This document shows positions 44,835 through 57,850 of a stretch of 64,000 bases of DNA, piece by piece. The stretch lies in the NCBI GenBank assembly GCA_015680685.1, contig MNCI01015499.1, positions 631,503 through 695,502 of the forward strand. The letters run 5' to 3'. A program made the translations under genes and the position numbers. Each line of letters begins with the position of its first letter. Positions within the stretch are counted from its first letter, which is position 1. Under the pieces are notes generated by a model. It was not told the DNA's origin and ran no database searches. It saw only the letters and a list, made by a program, of their open reading frames with translations. The stretch is from Gnetum montanum (Eukaryota > Streptophyta > Gnetopsida > Gnetales > Gnetaceae).

Positions 44835-47800
44835 CTATGGGTCTTCGTTTCCATCACCATCTCCTATCCCACTGGGTCTCGCATCTTCATTAGGATTATA
44901 CACAAAGAAGAAAATAAAGTAGTGAGTCAAAATACAGTAAAGGCTCCTACGAAATAAACCATAACATAACAAAAGGTGACTAACCCAAGATGGTCCCATG
45001 TCCATTTCAAGGGGCATCCGATCCATACTGGCTATGAGACGTCGCAAAATCTCCACCTCAGTGAGGTTGTCCCAATTCCCATCTCCTAGATCATGCTTGT
45101 TGCAACCTTCCCCTTTTCCATGGCTATCCATCTAGGTGGTCCTAGGGAAAAGGTGGTAGTGGTGGTCTCCCTGGTAGGTAGGGTCACCTCCCTTTCAAGA
45201 GACTCACTTACAGGTCCCACATCTTCATTAGGATTCTGCACAAAGCAGAAAATAAAGCAGTGAGTCAAACTATAGTAAAGGCTCTTACAAAATAAACCAT
45301 AACATAACAAAAGGTGACTAACCCAGGATGGTTCCATGTCCATTTCGGGGGGCATCCAATCCATGCCGGCCATGAGACATCACAAAATCTCCACCTCAGT
45401 GAGGTTGCCCCAATTCCCCTCTCCTAGATCATGCTTGCTGCAACCTTCTCCTTTTCCATGGCTATCCATCTGGGTGGTCCTAGGGAAAAGGTGGTAGTGG
45501 TGGTCTTCTCGGTAGGTAGGGTCACCTCCCTTTCAAGAGACTCACTTACCATCACCTATTGCATGAACCTCTCATATGCACCAGAAGCACCAATGACATC
45601 AAGAAATAGCCTAAGGGTACACGATTCAATAGCAGCATACTGGTACTACTTACGATAGGTGGCACTTTCTGTCTTATACATATGTTTATGGTTCTTCTAT
45701 GCCTACCCCCATTTGTAAACCTTTGTACTGTAGTCTTTCCAGTCTTGGTTCTTCTGTGCTAGGAGGTCCATTTGCATGCACTATTCAATAATTTTGTGAC
45801 TAGCCTCATTATTGTTCTATATGATTGTCCAGTATCTGGCATAGTCAATCACAACTGTACACCAACTGCCATCATGGGTGTCATAGGCCAATAGAAACTC
45901 ATTTCTGGATCAGAGATCCTCCACCTCTACAGTTAGGTTAGTCCTCTCTTTCTCGAGTTTCTGTACCCTCTTCAGAGGTCTCTGTTCACGTGCCTACACT
46001 CCCATAAGAAGCATGCTGAGTACAACACACATTTACTCGCTTTATCGTAAATGTGGAGAGGTACCTTAGTCACCTCTGATGGAAGTTCAGGCATGGCGTC
46101 GACCTCAATGACCTGCCGAGGTTCCCACTTGAGGCAGGAGGCTACCATGTATGGAAGAGTGTTAGTCATAGTGATACATAAAAAATAAATAAATAAAGTA
46201 ACAATGGTAAATGCCTAGCTTAGCAATTGTAGCATATCGATCTTGGGATCAATCTGCTTCAAGCGATCAATCATATCATCAACAATCCCCTCCATGAAGG
46301 CAAACTTGTCGGGGGTCTCAGTCTAGGGTCGGAGATGGATTGAGGAAGAAGGGTCAGTGGCATCAATAGTGGTGTCCGCTACACAATAAAACATATTAGC
46401 CATGGTAGAGAGGATAACAAAAGAGCTGATGAAAAATGACATGACAGTGTAAAGCTGCTACCCAGCAAACCCTTAGGGGTGATAGTGAGGGGAACGCCCA
46501 TCGAGAAACTGTCAAGCAATCTATCAAACTCATCTGTGTCCAATTATAGTCCCTCTATTTCCAGCTGACCCAAAAGTGTGGTGGCATCCTTGACACTCAT
46601 CTACCCTTTGGGCATGGAAGCACACTCTGCAAAAGGGTCATTAGTAAGGGCCCCTTCTTCTACAATCGGAGCCTCTTCCTCCTCCTCTTCAACAGGCGCC
46701 CCTGCTTCAGGGGCCAAAACTTCTTCCACTTCCTTTTATTTTTCTTCTGATAAAACATGATCGCAGTTAGCAAGATATGCCAACTTGAAACAAGTGCTAC
46801 GCTACGTGACACTAAGTAGCGTAACATAGCATAACAAGTGTTATGCTAATAAAACTAGTTCAGCATACTTACCAACTGGAGGTTGCACCTTGCAAACTTT
46901 GATCCGCAGCTTCTTCCCCCTCTCTTCATTTGTGCAGGGAGTCTCTTCAATGGGACAAGACTTCTTATGTTGTAGCCTGGTCTTTACAATCTCTGCAATG
47001 ACGTGTTCCCCCCTTAACACATTGCTTGTGTTGATGGGGGTGCCTGTCCCACGCTGTCCCGACCATGAAAGGGATGTGCCACTCGATCCCTTGTCGTTAT
47101 TGAAAGTGATTCCCTGATAGCTTCCGAGGGCTCTTGGGATCGGGTGGTGCAGAAAACCTAGTAGATCCATGGCCTCGATATCTGGTTACAATCTTGCAGT
47201 ACCTAGGCACCATTCTCACGGACTACCAGAAATTTTGCAAAGCATCAAAGGCAAGGTACAAAGAAGGCATAATGCACATTGAAATGGGACTCAAGCTTCT
47301 CGCAAAGCTTGACCATTTCAGCACACAAACCTTCAGAAAGATACCAGACCCAGTTGTAACAGGTCCCCTCTTCCATGACCTCCCTCATTATCCAAGCCTA
47401 CTCCACTCTAAGTATTTTTCCTTGGGAGAGTAGCTTAGGAAAAGCATAGGCACAAAAGATGGGGTAAATCATGTAGGCCACCGCCAGCTTGACCTTGTGA
47501 ATATAAATTCCTTGTCAATCCTTAGCTATCCCCAGCCATTCATCAATGTCCCCCTAATGGTTTGTATCTTTCTTAGATTGTTCTTCTATAGGGAGACCAT
47601 CAGAAAGGACACTGAAAAGGTCTACAAATAGTTGTTCATTAATTTCAAACACCACCCACACATTATGAACACGTGCATAGAAGCGGTCAACCTTCTCGGT
47701 GAAGGAATTAGCTAGGGAAAGCATTTCTATAGCTAGGACATTTGGGTTTATAGCCAGAAATAAGTCCATGAGCCCTACCTCTTGAATTTTATAAAAAATG

Positions 47801-47874
47801 GTGGCTAGGATCCCATGGTAGAGCCAACGCTGTGTCTCCTCCACCTCTCCATACTTGAAGAAGAGGTTGGTATC
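44835..47874 (-). pseudogene. R6 antisense gene, exons 4 (partial) to 8
   Basis: Minus-strand exons: 47874-46873 (5' part cut off by R7), 46746-46471, 46378-46238, 46141-45323 and a last exon ending in stop at 44835. Exon 4 carries LFFKYGEVEETQRWL and the SDGLPIEEQSKK block matching R3 exon 4. Exon 5 is acidic (VEEEEEEAPIVEEG). Exon 6 contains FAFMEGIVDDMIDRL, matching FTFMEGIAKDMIGRL of R3. Exon 7 has SCLKWEPRQ and LTEVEILRRL. Phases at junctions 4/5 and 5/6 agree with R3. The exon 6 donor is mutated from GT to AT. The end is duplicated in tandem (44875-45551). Several stops are present, so it is a pseudogene. Confidence 0.7.
44875..45551. repeat. 338-bp tandem duplication at the end of the R6 antisense gene
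   Basis: Two copies, about 44875-45213 and 45214-45551, repeat with a 338-bp period (GTCTCGCATCTTCATTAGGA and GTCCCACATCTTCATTAGGA start them). Each includes the end of exon 7, the last intron and the start of exon 8. The inner copy keeps a CAG acceptor before AATCCTAATGAAG; the outer has TAT there. Confidence 0.85.
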
Positions 47875-48744
47875 TGAAACACCACAAAATCTTGAGCTTA
47901 GTACTTCTTCAACAAGAATTGAGGTAAGATCATGATACCCCCCATCATGACTAAAGCTTGACGGCCTCATAGACAGCTTCCAATGGAGTCGAACTGAGCA
48001 AGAAGTGGTTCCCCAAGACCCACAAAAGACTACAGCAACATCTGGCGTCGAACCCGGCAAAATTTTGAGCCCGAAATACCTGGTTTTCACTAGGTATGCA
48101 TCCTGTACGCCCAGCATGCATGCCTGGCATGTACGCCCAGCATCCCATCTCAAATCTGAATTTAATGCCCAAACTTGTACAAAAGCCCAGATTTTTTACG
48201 AGGTCAGGGTTCGAAAATTAGCAGAATCTTGGCAAAAATTTGGACAACCCACACTGAGAACATCTGTAACACCCATCCTGTACGTTGGACTTGGACCCTG
48301 CACGCTGAGCATACAGCCTCCACGTTGTGCCTAAAGTCTGAACCAGCACACTATCACACCTTTGCATCCACTGGGGCTCTTCGTCTACCTTGTGTCAGTT
48401 TCACAGCTGCGTCTAGACCGGTGCCTTGTAATTTTCATTATGCAATAATATTGTTGTATTTTCGGCCAAGATTTGTTACAGTTTTCGTTTGTATTTCTTT
48501 ATCTCTTGTTTACATTCCTGCATGCTGATTTACATTTTCACACCGTTTATGTATAACCCAACATATCGTACATTAGTGTATGTTTGGGGAAATCCTTGTC
48601 TGATCCGTGTGCAGACCACCCAAGGTACTCTACTTTGTCAATTCCAGCTCGCCCTCAAGCGAAGGTAGGGTCTTTTGTGCCTATTTGTAGATCTCTCGAC
48701 GTATATTTCATTCCGGCTATGCACCAAAAATTTCAGACAGTACA
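47875..48744 (+). repeat. R7 5' LTR
   Basis: Starts TGAAACACCACAAAATCTTG and ends CAGACAGTACA. The first 290 bp match the 3' LTR at 63422. After that the 5' copy jumps to TCTGAATTTAATGCCCAAACTTG. The R1 LTR and the 3' LTR both keep a longer segment there, so several hundred bp were lost from this copy. The TATA position (R1: TATAAAAAT) reads GTACAAAAG, so the box is probably destroyed. Confidence 0.85.
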
Positions 48745-48749
48745 AAAAA

Positions 48750-48768
48750 TAGTGCTAGAAGGAGGGCC
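48750..48768 (+). other. R7 primer-binding site
   Basis: TAGTGCTAGAAGGAGGGCC five bases after the LTR end, with the second base A in place of G as in R3. Confidence 0.7.
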
Positions 48769-48948
48769 TGAAACTGCTTAAATTTAATCTAATCTCATAC
48801 GCCCATCCCCTGTGCTTCTGATCTACTATCCTATTTTCTCACATTTACATTGCGTCAACATTAAACCTGATTATGAGCCTCCCAAGTTTGCACCTTATTC
48901 TGCAACGTTCCCAACGTCCAATCGCTGCCCAACTTACCTGAACCAGTA

Positions 48949-49367
48949 GACTTTGTCTACACGCTGCCTAGTTCCTACACGCTGTAGACCTTGTCTACAC
49001 GCTACCCAGTTCCTACACACTATGGACTTTGTCTACACGCTGCCTAGTTTCTACACGTTGTGGACTCTGTCTACACGCTACCTAGTTCCTGCACGCTATA
49101 GACTCTGTCTTGCATGCTATGGACTCTGTCTACACGCTACCCGGTTCCTTCATGCTGTAGACTCTATCTACATGCTACTTAGTTTCTGCACGTTGTAGAC
49201 CCTGTCTACACGCTGCTCGGTTTCTACACGCTGTAGACCCTGTCTACACACTGCCCAGTTCCTACACACTGTAGACCCTGTCTACATGCTGCCCAGTTCC
49301 TACACGCTGTGGACTCTATCTACACGCTGCCTGGTTTCTGCATGATGTAGACTCTGTCTACACGCTG
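48949..49367 (+). repeat. 38-bp tandem array in the R7 leader
   Basis: About eleven units of 38 bp, each starting GACTNTGTCTACACGCTGCC and continuing with a TAGTTCCTACACGCTGTA-like half. One unit is shortened (near 49105). It lies between primer-binding site and gag, as in R1. The remainder of the leader (48769-48948 and 49368-49569) shows no further structure. Confidence 0.88.
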
Positions 49368-49569
49368 CATGATGTCTTGCGCGCTCATCACTCTATGTGT
49401 ATGCTTACTGTTGCAACCTGCACGTCATGAGCTTAGTTCACATACTGTGATCAGTCCCTTCACACTAACAACAGTGCCTGTACGTTGTATGCCGAGCACG
49501 TTGTTCATACTTTTCCACTTAACCAAATTTTCTTCTACATACGCTTCTTATGTTCAGGACCTTTTTATC

Positions 49570-52560
49570 ATGAATATCGCCAATACCAACATTTCAACCA
49601 AGCCCATTACAGATACCATTGGCCCCATGACCATCCCACTACCCGCAGTGCAACCCACGGTGGGACCTCACCGGTCTCTCAGACTGCAAGGGAGAAATTC
49701 ATCATTTAATGTTATCACACAAGAACAATATAATTTTATATGCGTAAAAATCCAAGCTGGCCTAGTTGTGGATCAAACTAAAATGGAGGCTAAGAGACAA
49801 TATGAACTGTTTCATAGGGGAGGACATAAGTTCATCCCTTCCCCCTATGACATCATCCCTCTTCCAGAGCACTACTTTGAACTTATCTCACAGCTCCTCC
49901 TAGCCAGGAATCAATCTTTAGACTAGTCTATGGCAAATCCTCAATTGGAAGAGGAGGATGACTTTGCAGCTCAATCTGAACATGAAGATTCATACCATAC
50001 CCTCAGCCACAAACTTACACGAATCCGTTGTTTCACCCATTCACGGGGGAAACTACGTCCCTCCAGTCATTTAAAATCACCCAAGCACATGTGCCTCAAT
50101 AAGAAGGATCCATGCTTATTCCCACTCCCCAAGTCACCGATGCCCAACCCAATATACCCCTCACCACTATTCCTCCCATTACCACATTGTCCCCTCTCTT
50201 GCAAATACAACCCCAACAACAGCCCCCGCAAACCAATGTAGGAGCAACCTTCCCACCCCAAGTGATCGGGATGCCATATGTGATACCTGCTTCTACATCT
50301 ATGCACTATATACCATAAATCCAAACCCAAAGAACACCCTTCATCACTTCAACTCAACAAGTTCAGGGCGTTCCCTCACATATCATGATTGGACAGTGGG
50401 CTGGGACTCGTACACAAGCACATCAACCCCCTAACTACAACATACCACCTCCTACAATTCCACCCATGAACATCCCTCAAGTACAGCAACAACAACAACA
50501 ACAACCCTTTCCTTACAGTATGCCACCCTTAGTAGCACCTACCATGAATATTCCACAAGCGTAACCTCCAACCACTCAAATTTCCTCTTTCCCGCCCACC
50601 ATATAACAATCTAACTTGTATACTACACAACATAATCAATCTGCCATATCACCTAGTGCCCAAGATTGGGCTAACGCCAAAAAATTGATGCAAGAGCTAA
50701 CTGATGAGGTCAAGCGCCTCAAAACAGCTATCGACAAAGAGCTTAAGATAGTGGATTTCTATCAAGATGACCCCATCAGCTCTTCGGTTCCACCTCTAAT
50801 GTTACCTAAGGGTGTTTCCTTACCCATGTTAACTAAATACAATGGGGAGACAAACCCTAACTCCCATCTTATAATGTTTAGATTAGAATGCGTGTTACTT
50901 CAGGCGTGGCCACATGCCATCTTGCGAGTGTTCCCCATGTCCCTCACAGGGAAAGCACTTGACTGGTATCAAGCATTGCCCCGAAATTCCATATCCTCTT
51001 TAGAAAATCTATTACACCATTTCGTTACCAGGTTCAAGTATAACTTGAAGCCTAAAGCAACACTTGATAGCCTCATACAGGTCAAGCAAGCACCACTTGA
51101 ACCTGTTTAAAAATTTATTCAACGATGGAGTGCTACCCTCAATGAGCTACATGAGCCAATCCTGGAGACTTATCTCCTCACTATTCTAAAGGGTGCCGTT
51201 AACGATTATGTGAAGTCCAAATTATACTATCTTAACACACTCACTCTTAGCCAAGCATTTGTACAAATAAAGAACATAGAAGAGGTAGCCCAAAATAGCC
51301 ATGACCCCACCTATTCAGCCTTTAAAAACCAACATAATAAGAAAGACAAAGAAAAGGCTAAGGCAACTATAGCAGCAGTAGCAGAAACACAACGAACGAG
51401 TATGGGACAACAAGGAAAACTGCCTACTTCCCCTACTAACTATGCTAGACCTACTCCTGCTACTGCACCCGAACCATCCACATCATAAAATCCTACGCCA
51501 GATCGTGCAAGAAACTTTGAGAAGAGAGACCCCTCTCAATACATGCCATTGCCCATGAAACAATTATTTGACCAACTCTTGAAGGCCGGGCTAATGAAAC
51601 ATAAACAATTATCCCCCACAGCAATCCAAAGACATGATCGATTCTGTCAGTTGGTCGAGAACCCAAGCTTGGCAATGCCAGATGAGCCCCCAGTTCCAAG
51701 AGGCTTTAGAATAGACCACTTTTGTGATTATCATCAACGCAAAGGACATGGCACTGACTACTGTTTCACCCTGAAACAAGATATTCAACGGATGATCGAC
51801 GGAGGTGAGATCACTTTTGATGAAGCCAACCCAGTCAAACCACAAAACCAGGCCATGGGCATATATAAGGATACGTAATTAACATTATCTACTTAGACAG
51901 TGAACAAGAAGCACATAGGATTAATACCATTTACTCATATAATGAACAGAAAATACCTAAGAGACCATTTGTAGTTCGTATTCCTCCTATAGCACAAACG
52001 CCCACACCTCAATCATCATACTCTGCATGTAACCTGCCTACCCCGCAAAGACCCTATATCATCCAAGTACCCCCCGCGGTGGTAGCCTCTACCATACCAC
52101 CAAAACTGTATGTGGTACGTGTACCTCCCACTGCTACCACCGCAAATACGCAACCTTCTACCTGGCCCGCTTCCTATGTAGTCCAGGTGCCACCTGTAGT
52201 TGCAACTACGGAGGTATAACCCCTAGCTAGACCAACTCCATATGTTGTCACGATACCTGAACATCCTAATAACAACCAACCTTCCACCCCGCAAACACAA
52301 AATAAATCGACCTCGTATGTTGTTAGGGTGCCTAGACAACTTGACTCTCAACCACCTTCAACCGTCCAATCGCAACCCCATCCTACTCCATATGTCATAC
52401 GGGTTCCAAAGCAACCAAATGTGTAGAAGCCAAATGTTCCCCTGCACCACATGCAGGAACGCCTAGCAGACAGGCTCACATGGGAACGATTGGAGAAAGA
52501 ATGTCAACAGCTTGCCTTAGGACCCCCCCAAGCCTACTCCATTAAGTGCAGTACCCATGG
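49570..52560 (+). pseudogene. gag: R7 gag pseudogene
   Basis: Start ATG 49570 (MNIANTNIS), as in R1. Parts: PHRSLRLQG and KRQYELFHRGG (49660-49820); a Pro/Gln-rich linker (50110-50610); coiled WANAKKLMQELTDEVKRL and VDFYQDDPISS (about 50665-50780); the capsid motif MSLTGKALDWYQALPRNSIS (about 50938); the knuckle CDYHQRKGHGTDYC (about 51723), fully conserved; then the V-P repeat linker (PFVVRIPP, PYIIQVPP, LYVVRVPP, SYVVQVPP and others, 51965-52430). Breaks are a frameshift near 50005, one near 51875, one near 52530 and about ten stops. The best-preserved gag in the window. Confidence 0.9.
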
Positions 52561-53774
52561 CATCACCTACTAATGAATCAAACATGAGCTATAAGGGAGA
52601 ATCATTGAGAATACATGATGCATCCAAATCAAAAGTTACGGAAGAAAACGTCAAACCAGCTACACATGAGATAAAACTGTTGGGCCCGATGGACCAGGTA
52701 ACCACTAACAAGAATACGCCTAATAGTAGAGATCTGGCAACAGCCCTAACGCAAGTTACGCAAGCACTTAAATAGAAAAACACTTCATTAAGCCTATATG
52801 ACCTGATATTAACTTCTCAAACTCATCGCAAGGCCCTAGTACACAAGTTAACATCAATCCCAGTAAGCAAAAACTTACCCACAGATGAGCCTTCCATACA
52901 TGCGGTACTGTCTAAACAACAAGGATCCAAACCCAAATCGTTAGGCTTTCACCCCGAAAACATTAAGATTGACGAGAAAATTGGAGACGTCACCCACAAA
53001 CCCATGTTTATAACCATATGAGTTAATCACTTCAAGATATATCGGGTACATGTAGATGATGGAGTGGCCACAAATGTGGTGCCTTACCCAGTCATTGAAT
53101 AGTTAGGGCTTACAGACTTAACTAAACCAACATCTACCACATGTTTAAAATCATTTAGTGGATCACACATAGTAGTAAAAGGCACCATAAGTCTGGACTT
53201 TATAGCAGGGGATCGATTCCCCACATCTGCTAACTTTGTTGTCATCGACGAAATGCCAAGGTTCAACTTAATATTAGGAAGACCCTAGTTGGCCCAACTC
53301 AAAGTAGTCTCTTCCCCCATACACCAAGAGATCCACCTACCTTATGAAGGTGGTGAAATCATTATACATGGGGAGACTGCTACACCTACCATCGTGTCAC
53401 ATACAGATACAAACCAAGGCTCGGAGGTTACGTTTGAAGAACCTAAATAGGATGACATAAATGAAGAACAAAGTTGCACGCAACCAATAAACAATGATCC
53501 ATTAGACGTAAATGAAACTTTACTTAACATAGAAACACCCAGGCTTGAAAATCTACATAAATTGCCTAACCTAGAAACTACACCAAACATTGAAACTACT
53601 ATATATACGGAAACACTAGAAGACACCAACATAGAGCCTATTCCATCAGACGTCCCTTGGGCCGAGTTACCGTTCAACGTAATCAACGAAGGGAACGCTG
53701 AGTACAAAATCACACCTATCAGTGTCACTCCTAACATTAAATTAAGAAAAATCAAAAAATTGCTAAACCACTAA
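52557..53774 (+). pseudogene. R7 aspartic protease pseudogene with C-terminal tail
   Basis: One frame from about 52557 to TAA at 53772. SLYDLILTSQ (about 52790) opens the protease domain. HVDDGVATNVVPY (about 53049) is the active site, with Val where R6 has Thr. FNLILGRP then a stop (53287) where Trp is expected ends the core. A 100-residue tail rich in N, T and E follows (ETPNIETTIYTE-type repeats near 53575), longer than in R3 or R6. Five or so stops break the frame. Confidence 0.85.
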
Positions 53775-54040
53775 CTACATGCTTCGTCCAAAATGACGTT
53801 AAACTACCACATGTCCGCAATGACATAAAACTAGCCACAGCCAGAAACGGCAAGTTTACTAAGGAACCCACCAGTATCACTTGAAACTTCCCTTGTTTAC
53901 ATATAGCTCGAAATGGCCTTAAACTAGTACATGGGGCTCGGAATGACTTTAAACTAGAACATCGAGACTACAATCCGTCATGACTTTAAACTGACACACA
54001 TGTGCCCATGGCCCAAAATGGCCTTAAACTAGAGCATTTT
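53775..54040 (+). repeat. TTAAACT motif array after R7 protease
   Basis: Copies include AATGACGTTAAACTA, AATGACATAAAACTAGCC, AATGGCCTTAAACTAG, AATGACTTTAAACTAG and AAAATGGCCTTAAACTAG. A further pair, TCCTAAACTGCCA and CCCTAAACTGCCA, lies at 58264-58302 on the other side of the antisense gene. 54041-54227 is non-coding. Confidence 0.7.
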
Positions 54041-54227
54041 CTTACATTTCTTTTCTCTCAATTCAAGTTTACAGTTTGAATTTATGTTTATCCTGTTGCG
54101 TTGTTGCTTTATCAGCCATAGTTTTCCTTCATATTCCCCTTTTTACATGATTATGCTCCTACTTCTGTTCCTACTTCTGTTTGCGACTCATGTAAAAACA
54201 TGAGCAATGATAATACCAAATTGAAAA

Positions 54228-57200
54228 CTAAGCATCAGGGTCAGGAGGGGTGTCCCCCTCAGACTCCTTGGCACCATGGGTCCCTGCTCCACTGGGGCCA
54301 CCTTCTTGACCATCATCATCGCCCTGACCCTATGAAAAGGTAAAATAAAAAAATTAACACAAAAAAGAAAAGAGAAGAATTACAAAAGTTATTTAATAAA
54401 CAAAATTCATAAGTTTAAACGACTTACTGAAGAAGATCCTCCCAGACCGAATTCCAACCAACAAAGGATTTCTTCTTCAGAGACACTTGCCCAGTCAGTC
54501 CCATCAAGGCCCAGATCAACGTTGGCCAAAGATTTCCCTTTGTCCACCATGGACCAAGTGGAACGTTTCAGAGGAAACTCCCCCACAAAAACCTCCCCAG
54601 AAGCTATGGTGATTACCCTCTTGGGCGATTCCATCTCCACCACAGTATGCTTAGCAAATGCATCAAATGAAGAGCGTAGGCTTAAATCCTCAACACTCAT
54701 CTCCAGCTAACACTTCTCTATATATACCTCCTTTAACGATTTTTTATAATGATACTTATGGGTCTTTTCATCTTGACCCCATTTTCGCACCTTAGAAGCG
54801 AAATCCTTCCAATCCTGACATTTGAGGTTCAGTAAATCTATTTGTGCCTTACGCTCTGCTAGCTCCCGAGTCATTAATACTTGGTGATTCAATAAATTCC
54901 AATATCTATTATAAGTAATCTCGGAAGTTCAGCAAGAACGATCACCTATTAACCTTGCCGAGGAAAACTCATAGTGCGATTTGAGATCATCCCATTCCGC
55001 TGATAGCTTGGAAATCTCTTTTTCTCTCGCCTAAATCTGCAACCATAGCCTCTCGATGGAGCGCCTACAGATCCAAAGAGACTTGGCATTCTACACAACG
55101 CATTCGGCCACTTCATCATAGATCTGTTGGGGTACTTGCTCAATCTCTAGTGGTAGTGCAGGCAAACTATCAATACACGTAGCCTCAGATGGATCCCACC
55201 TCGTCTTAGTCCCTATCCACGTGAGACGAACATGCATTAGACATTGGACAGTGGAAACAGATGTGAAAAATTGAAGGATTTGAAATGCTTAAAATATATG
55301 TACCTATGTCAGGATGAGCTTGCTGGATGTGATCAACTACTACATCAACAACACCAGTTATAAAATCCATTTTACTTGGCATTTCGATCCAAGTAAATGG
55401 TTCATGTGTAGGAGACACGTTAACTTCAGTGGTCGTTTCTCTGGGAGCCTTCATCATAGGAACTTCTAAATGAACGTTAGGAACTATCCTGGTCTCAACA
55501 TTTTCACCCTGTAGTAGTAAAAACATAAAATCAAAATTTAGAATAATGGAAAGCACAATTCAAAAGGAAAATAAACATAATAAGGAGAACATACCGAAAT
55601 CTCTGTCCTCTTCCAGATTTGGAGGATCGCCAAGGTCTAGCCTCCCTCTGAGAAAACCATCCAACATCTCATCGACACCATCCTGATCATCGATGTTACC
55701 CTTTTCTATGGTATCTCCCTCCTGATCTTTCATTCCCCCCATCTCGTCTCTGCCAGTTTCATCCCCCTCATTTAAGTTCGTTGAGACCTCTTCCTCCTCG
55801 ACGATCGGTGCTAACCTCTCTTTTCTTACTTCAGAAGTCAACTCTAGTGACATTCATAGGTTCAACATCAGTTTTGTATAAACAGCCAAAAAGTAAAAAT
55901 AACGATGATGATAATAAAACAAGGAAAAATCAGTGAATCAAGCTTACCCCGTATAGGCATCTTAAACCGTATACGTTTCACCCTTGGTTCATCTAAAGTT
56001 ATAGCAACCTCTTTAGGACATTCATGCTTCTGAACTTTTGATTTTGCTTTCCTAATCGTTTCCTGGATCACCTGATCGGCTCTCCTAGTAGTATAAGGCA
56101 CACTATCTGGTTCCAACCCTACGCTATCACGTGTATGAATTGAATGACCAGATGACCCCTCCATTGTGACAGAAATTGATTCGTCAATCCGCTCAGGAGC
56201 ATCTTGAGATTTGGCCACCTCAAATAAGTGGCGAATCCACGGGCGAGATAGTTGGTTGTGATCCCTTAAAATGTACTTGTTATCCACGCGAACAACTAAA
56301 AATTCAGCCAGCCGGTGCAAGTAATCGGCAAAGAATGCAAAGGTGAAATGGGATTGCGTCTCAAGTTTTGAACGTAACCTCACTATCTCCCCGTGGAAAC
56401 CTGTAAGTAAAAACTCGGCCCAATTATAACATACCCCAGTCTCCAGAATCATGCACATGATACGCACAGGTTCCACCCCAAAAGTCTTTACTTGAGACAG
56501 GGATTTGGGAAATGCCCACACTCTAAACAAGGGATACAACTCATTAAGTTCAGCTACTTTTGACTTTCCCTGCATGGGGAATCCCTTAGCGCCTTTAAGA
56601 ACGTCCAACCAGTCCTCCAACTCATGCACAACATGGAGCTCTTTCTATGCTCTATTTAAAATCACTTTAGTCCCAGCTGTTGGTACACCAAAGAAGTTTG
56701 AGAAAAACTCCACCAATAGATGGAAAACCACTTTGACACCCTTGATGCGGGTGCTATAGTAGGTGACAGATTCATTGAAAGAATCAACGATTCCAATCAT
56801 CTTTGTCATAGAAACATCAGGGCTCATAGTAGTAAACAAATCCATGAGGCCCGCATCACTCAAACAACTGATGATATGTGGCGGTGCCTTAGTACGTAAC
56901 CATCACTGTGCATCACTGATTTCCCCAAATTTCATAGACAAAGTGTTCTCAGTCCACCCGGTTGTGATAGTGACTCCACTAGGGGGGACGTCCACTGTAT
57001 GCAGAAGATAACACCATGTAGTCAATATAACCAATAATGTAGTGGAACAAACAAACTGAGGTGTTGAAAATACCATTACTTACCATTAGTCGATAGATTC
57101 AGATCGCTAGAAGCCAAATCAGCATCGCGTGGAAAAACTGGCCCATTATGAGACCAATCCCCATGCAACCACCCCCTAGCCTCACATTGTGCAAGTGCCC

Positions 57201-57850
57201 TCAAGTACCGTTTGTGAAAATGAACAATATCATCCTTAGTCTGGGCCAACACGGCACCACAGAGAGTGGGGCCTGCCATGAAAGCCTCTAAGGTGGTACG
57301 AGCCAAAGCGAGTCTATCATCACCTACACACACTCCCTCTTTATCGAATTGAGGCCTGCAAAGAAACTGCGATCAAAATATAAACCACTACTAAGCAGCA
57401 AGGTAAAAATGGTAAATTGAACAACCTTACCTTCCTACTTGGTACACCATTCTAGGAGGGTTCTGGAACAAAGTATGCACACGAGCAGCTAGGAATAGGG
57501 TGTTAGTGATGTGGTGAGGGCCATCTGACAATAAGTCCCATACACGCGATAGTGGACGGGTAGATCTAGGTCCTCCAGAGGGACCGTCCTCAATCATGAG
57601 CAGTCCCTCATCAATGTCAACCATGAAAGCTGTTACATGGTCTCAAGCATGCTCCGTGCTAACTGTTCACTTAAGTGGGACCATATTACCACGCTGAATC
57701 TCTCTAGCATGAAGGGAAGAAACTCGCTAACACCCATTCTGAACCATACGCCATTTTGATCAACGACCATATCAGGAGTAGGTTTGTCAGAATCAATGGG
57801 CCCAAACCTCACCGTGTTGAATCAACTAGGTCCATGCTCATGCTATAACA
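54228..57850 (-). pseudogene. R7 antisense multi-exon gene between protease and RT
   Basis: Minus-strand exons: exon 2 about 57850-57431, then 57355-57084, 56994-55948, 55843-55595, 55508-55304, 55212-54428 and 54329-54228 (TAG stop). Donors are mostly GTAAG- or GTA-type, acceptors TTTGCAG, CATACAG and CATAG. Phases of exons 2-5 and 7-8 equal those of R3; the exon 6 acceptor is one base off. Exon 2 has the FCP1/NIF-like VWFRMGVSEFLPFML and SVVIWSHL, and ITNTLFLAARVHTLFQNPP in another frame, with AA where DD is expected. Exon 4 has FFGVPTAG and YNWAEFLLTG. Exon 7 keeps RWDPSEA and charged helices. About six stops and two frameshifts. No exon 1 was found upstream, where a tandem repeat lies. 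Confidence 0.75.

Larger units (their letters stand above)
38207..47874 (+). mobile_element. R6: 5' half of a family-1 retrotransposon
   Basis: 5' LTR, primer-binding site, leader, gag, protease and part of the antisense gene, in the same layout as R3. R7 is inserted into antisense exon 4 at 47875, so RT, integrase and the 3' LTR should lie beyond R7, outside the window. An ambiguous base at 44286 sits just after protease. Confidence 0.85.

Noticed and set aside
47875-48153. Extension of the R6 antisense ORF into 47875-48153
   Set aside because: This part is the R7 LTR read backwards; homology to antisense exon 4 ends exactly at the insertion point.
48949-49367. CRISPR-like array
   Set aside because: Units are contiguous, with no unique spacers of fixed length, in a plant retrotransposon leader.
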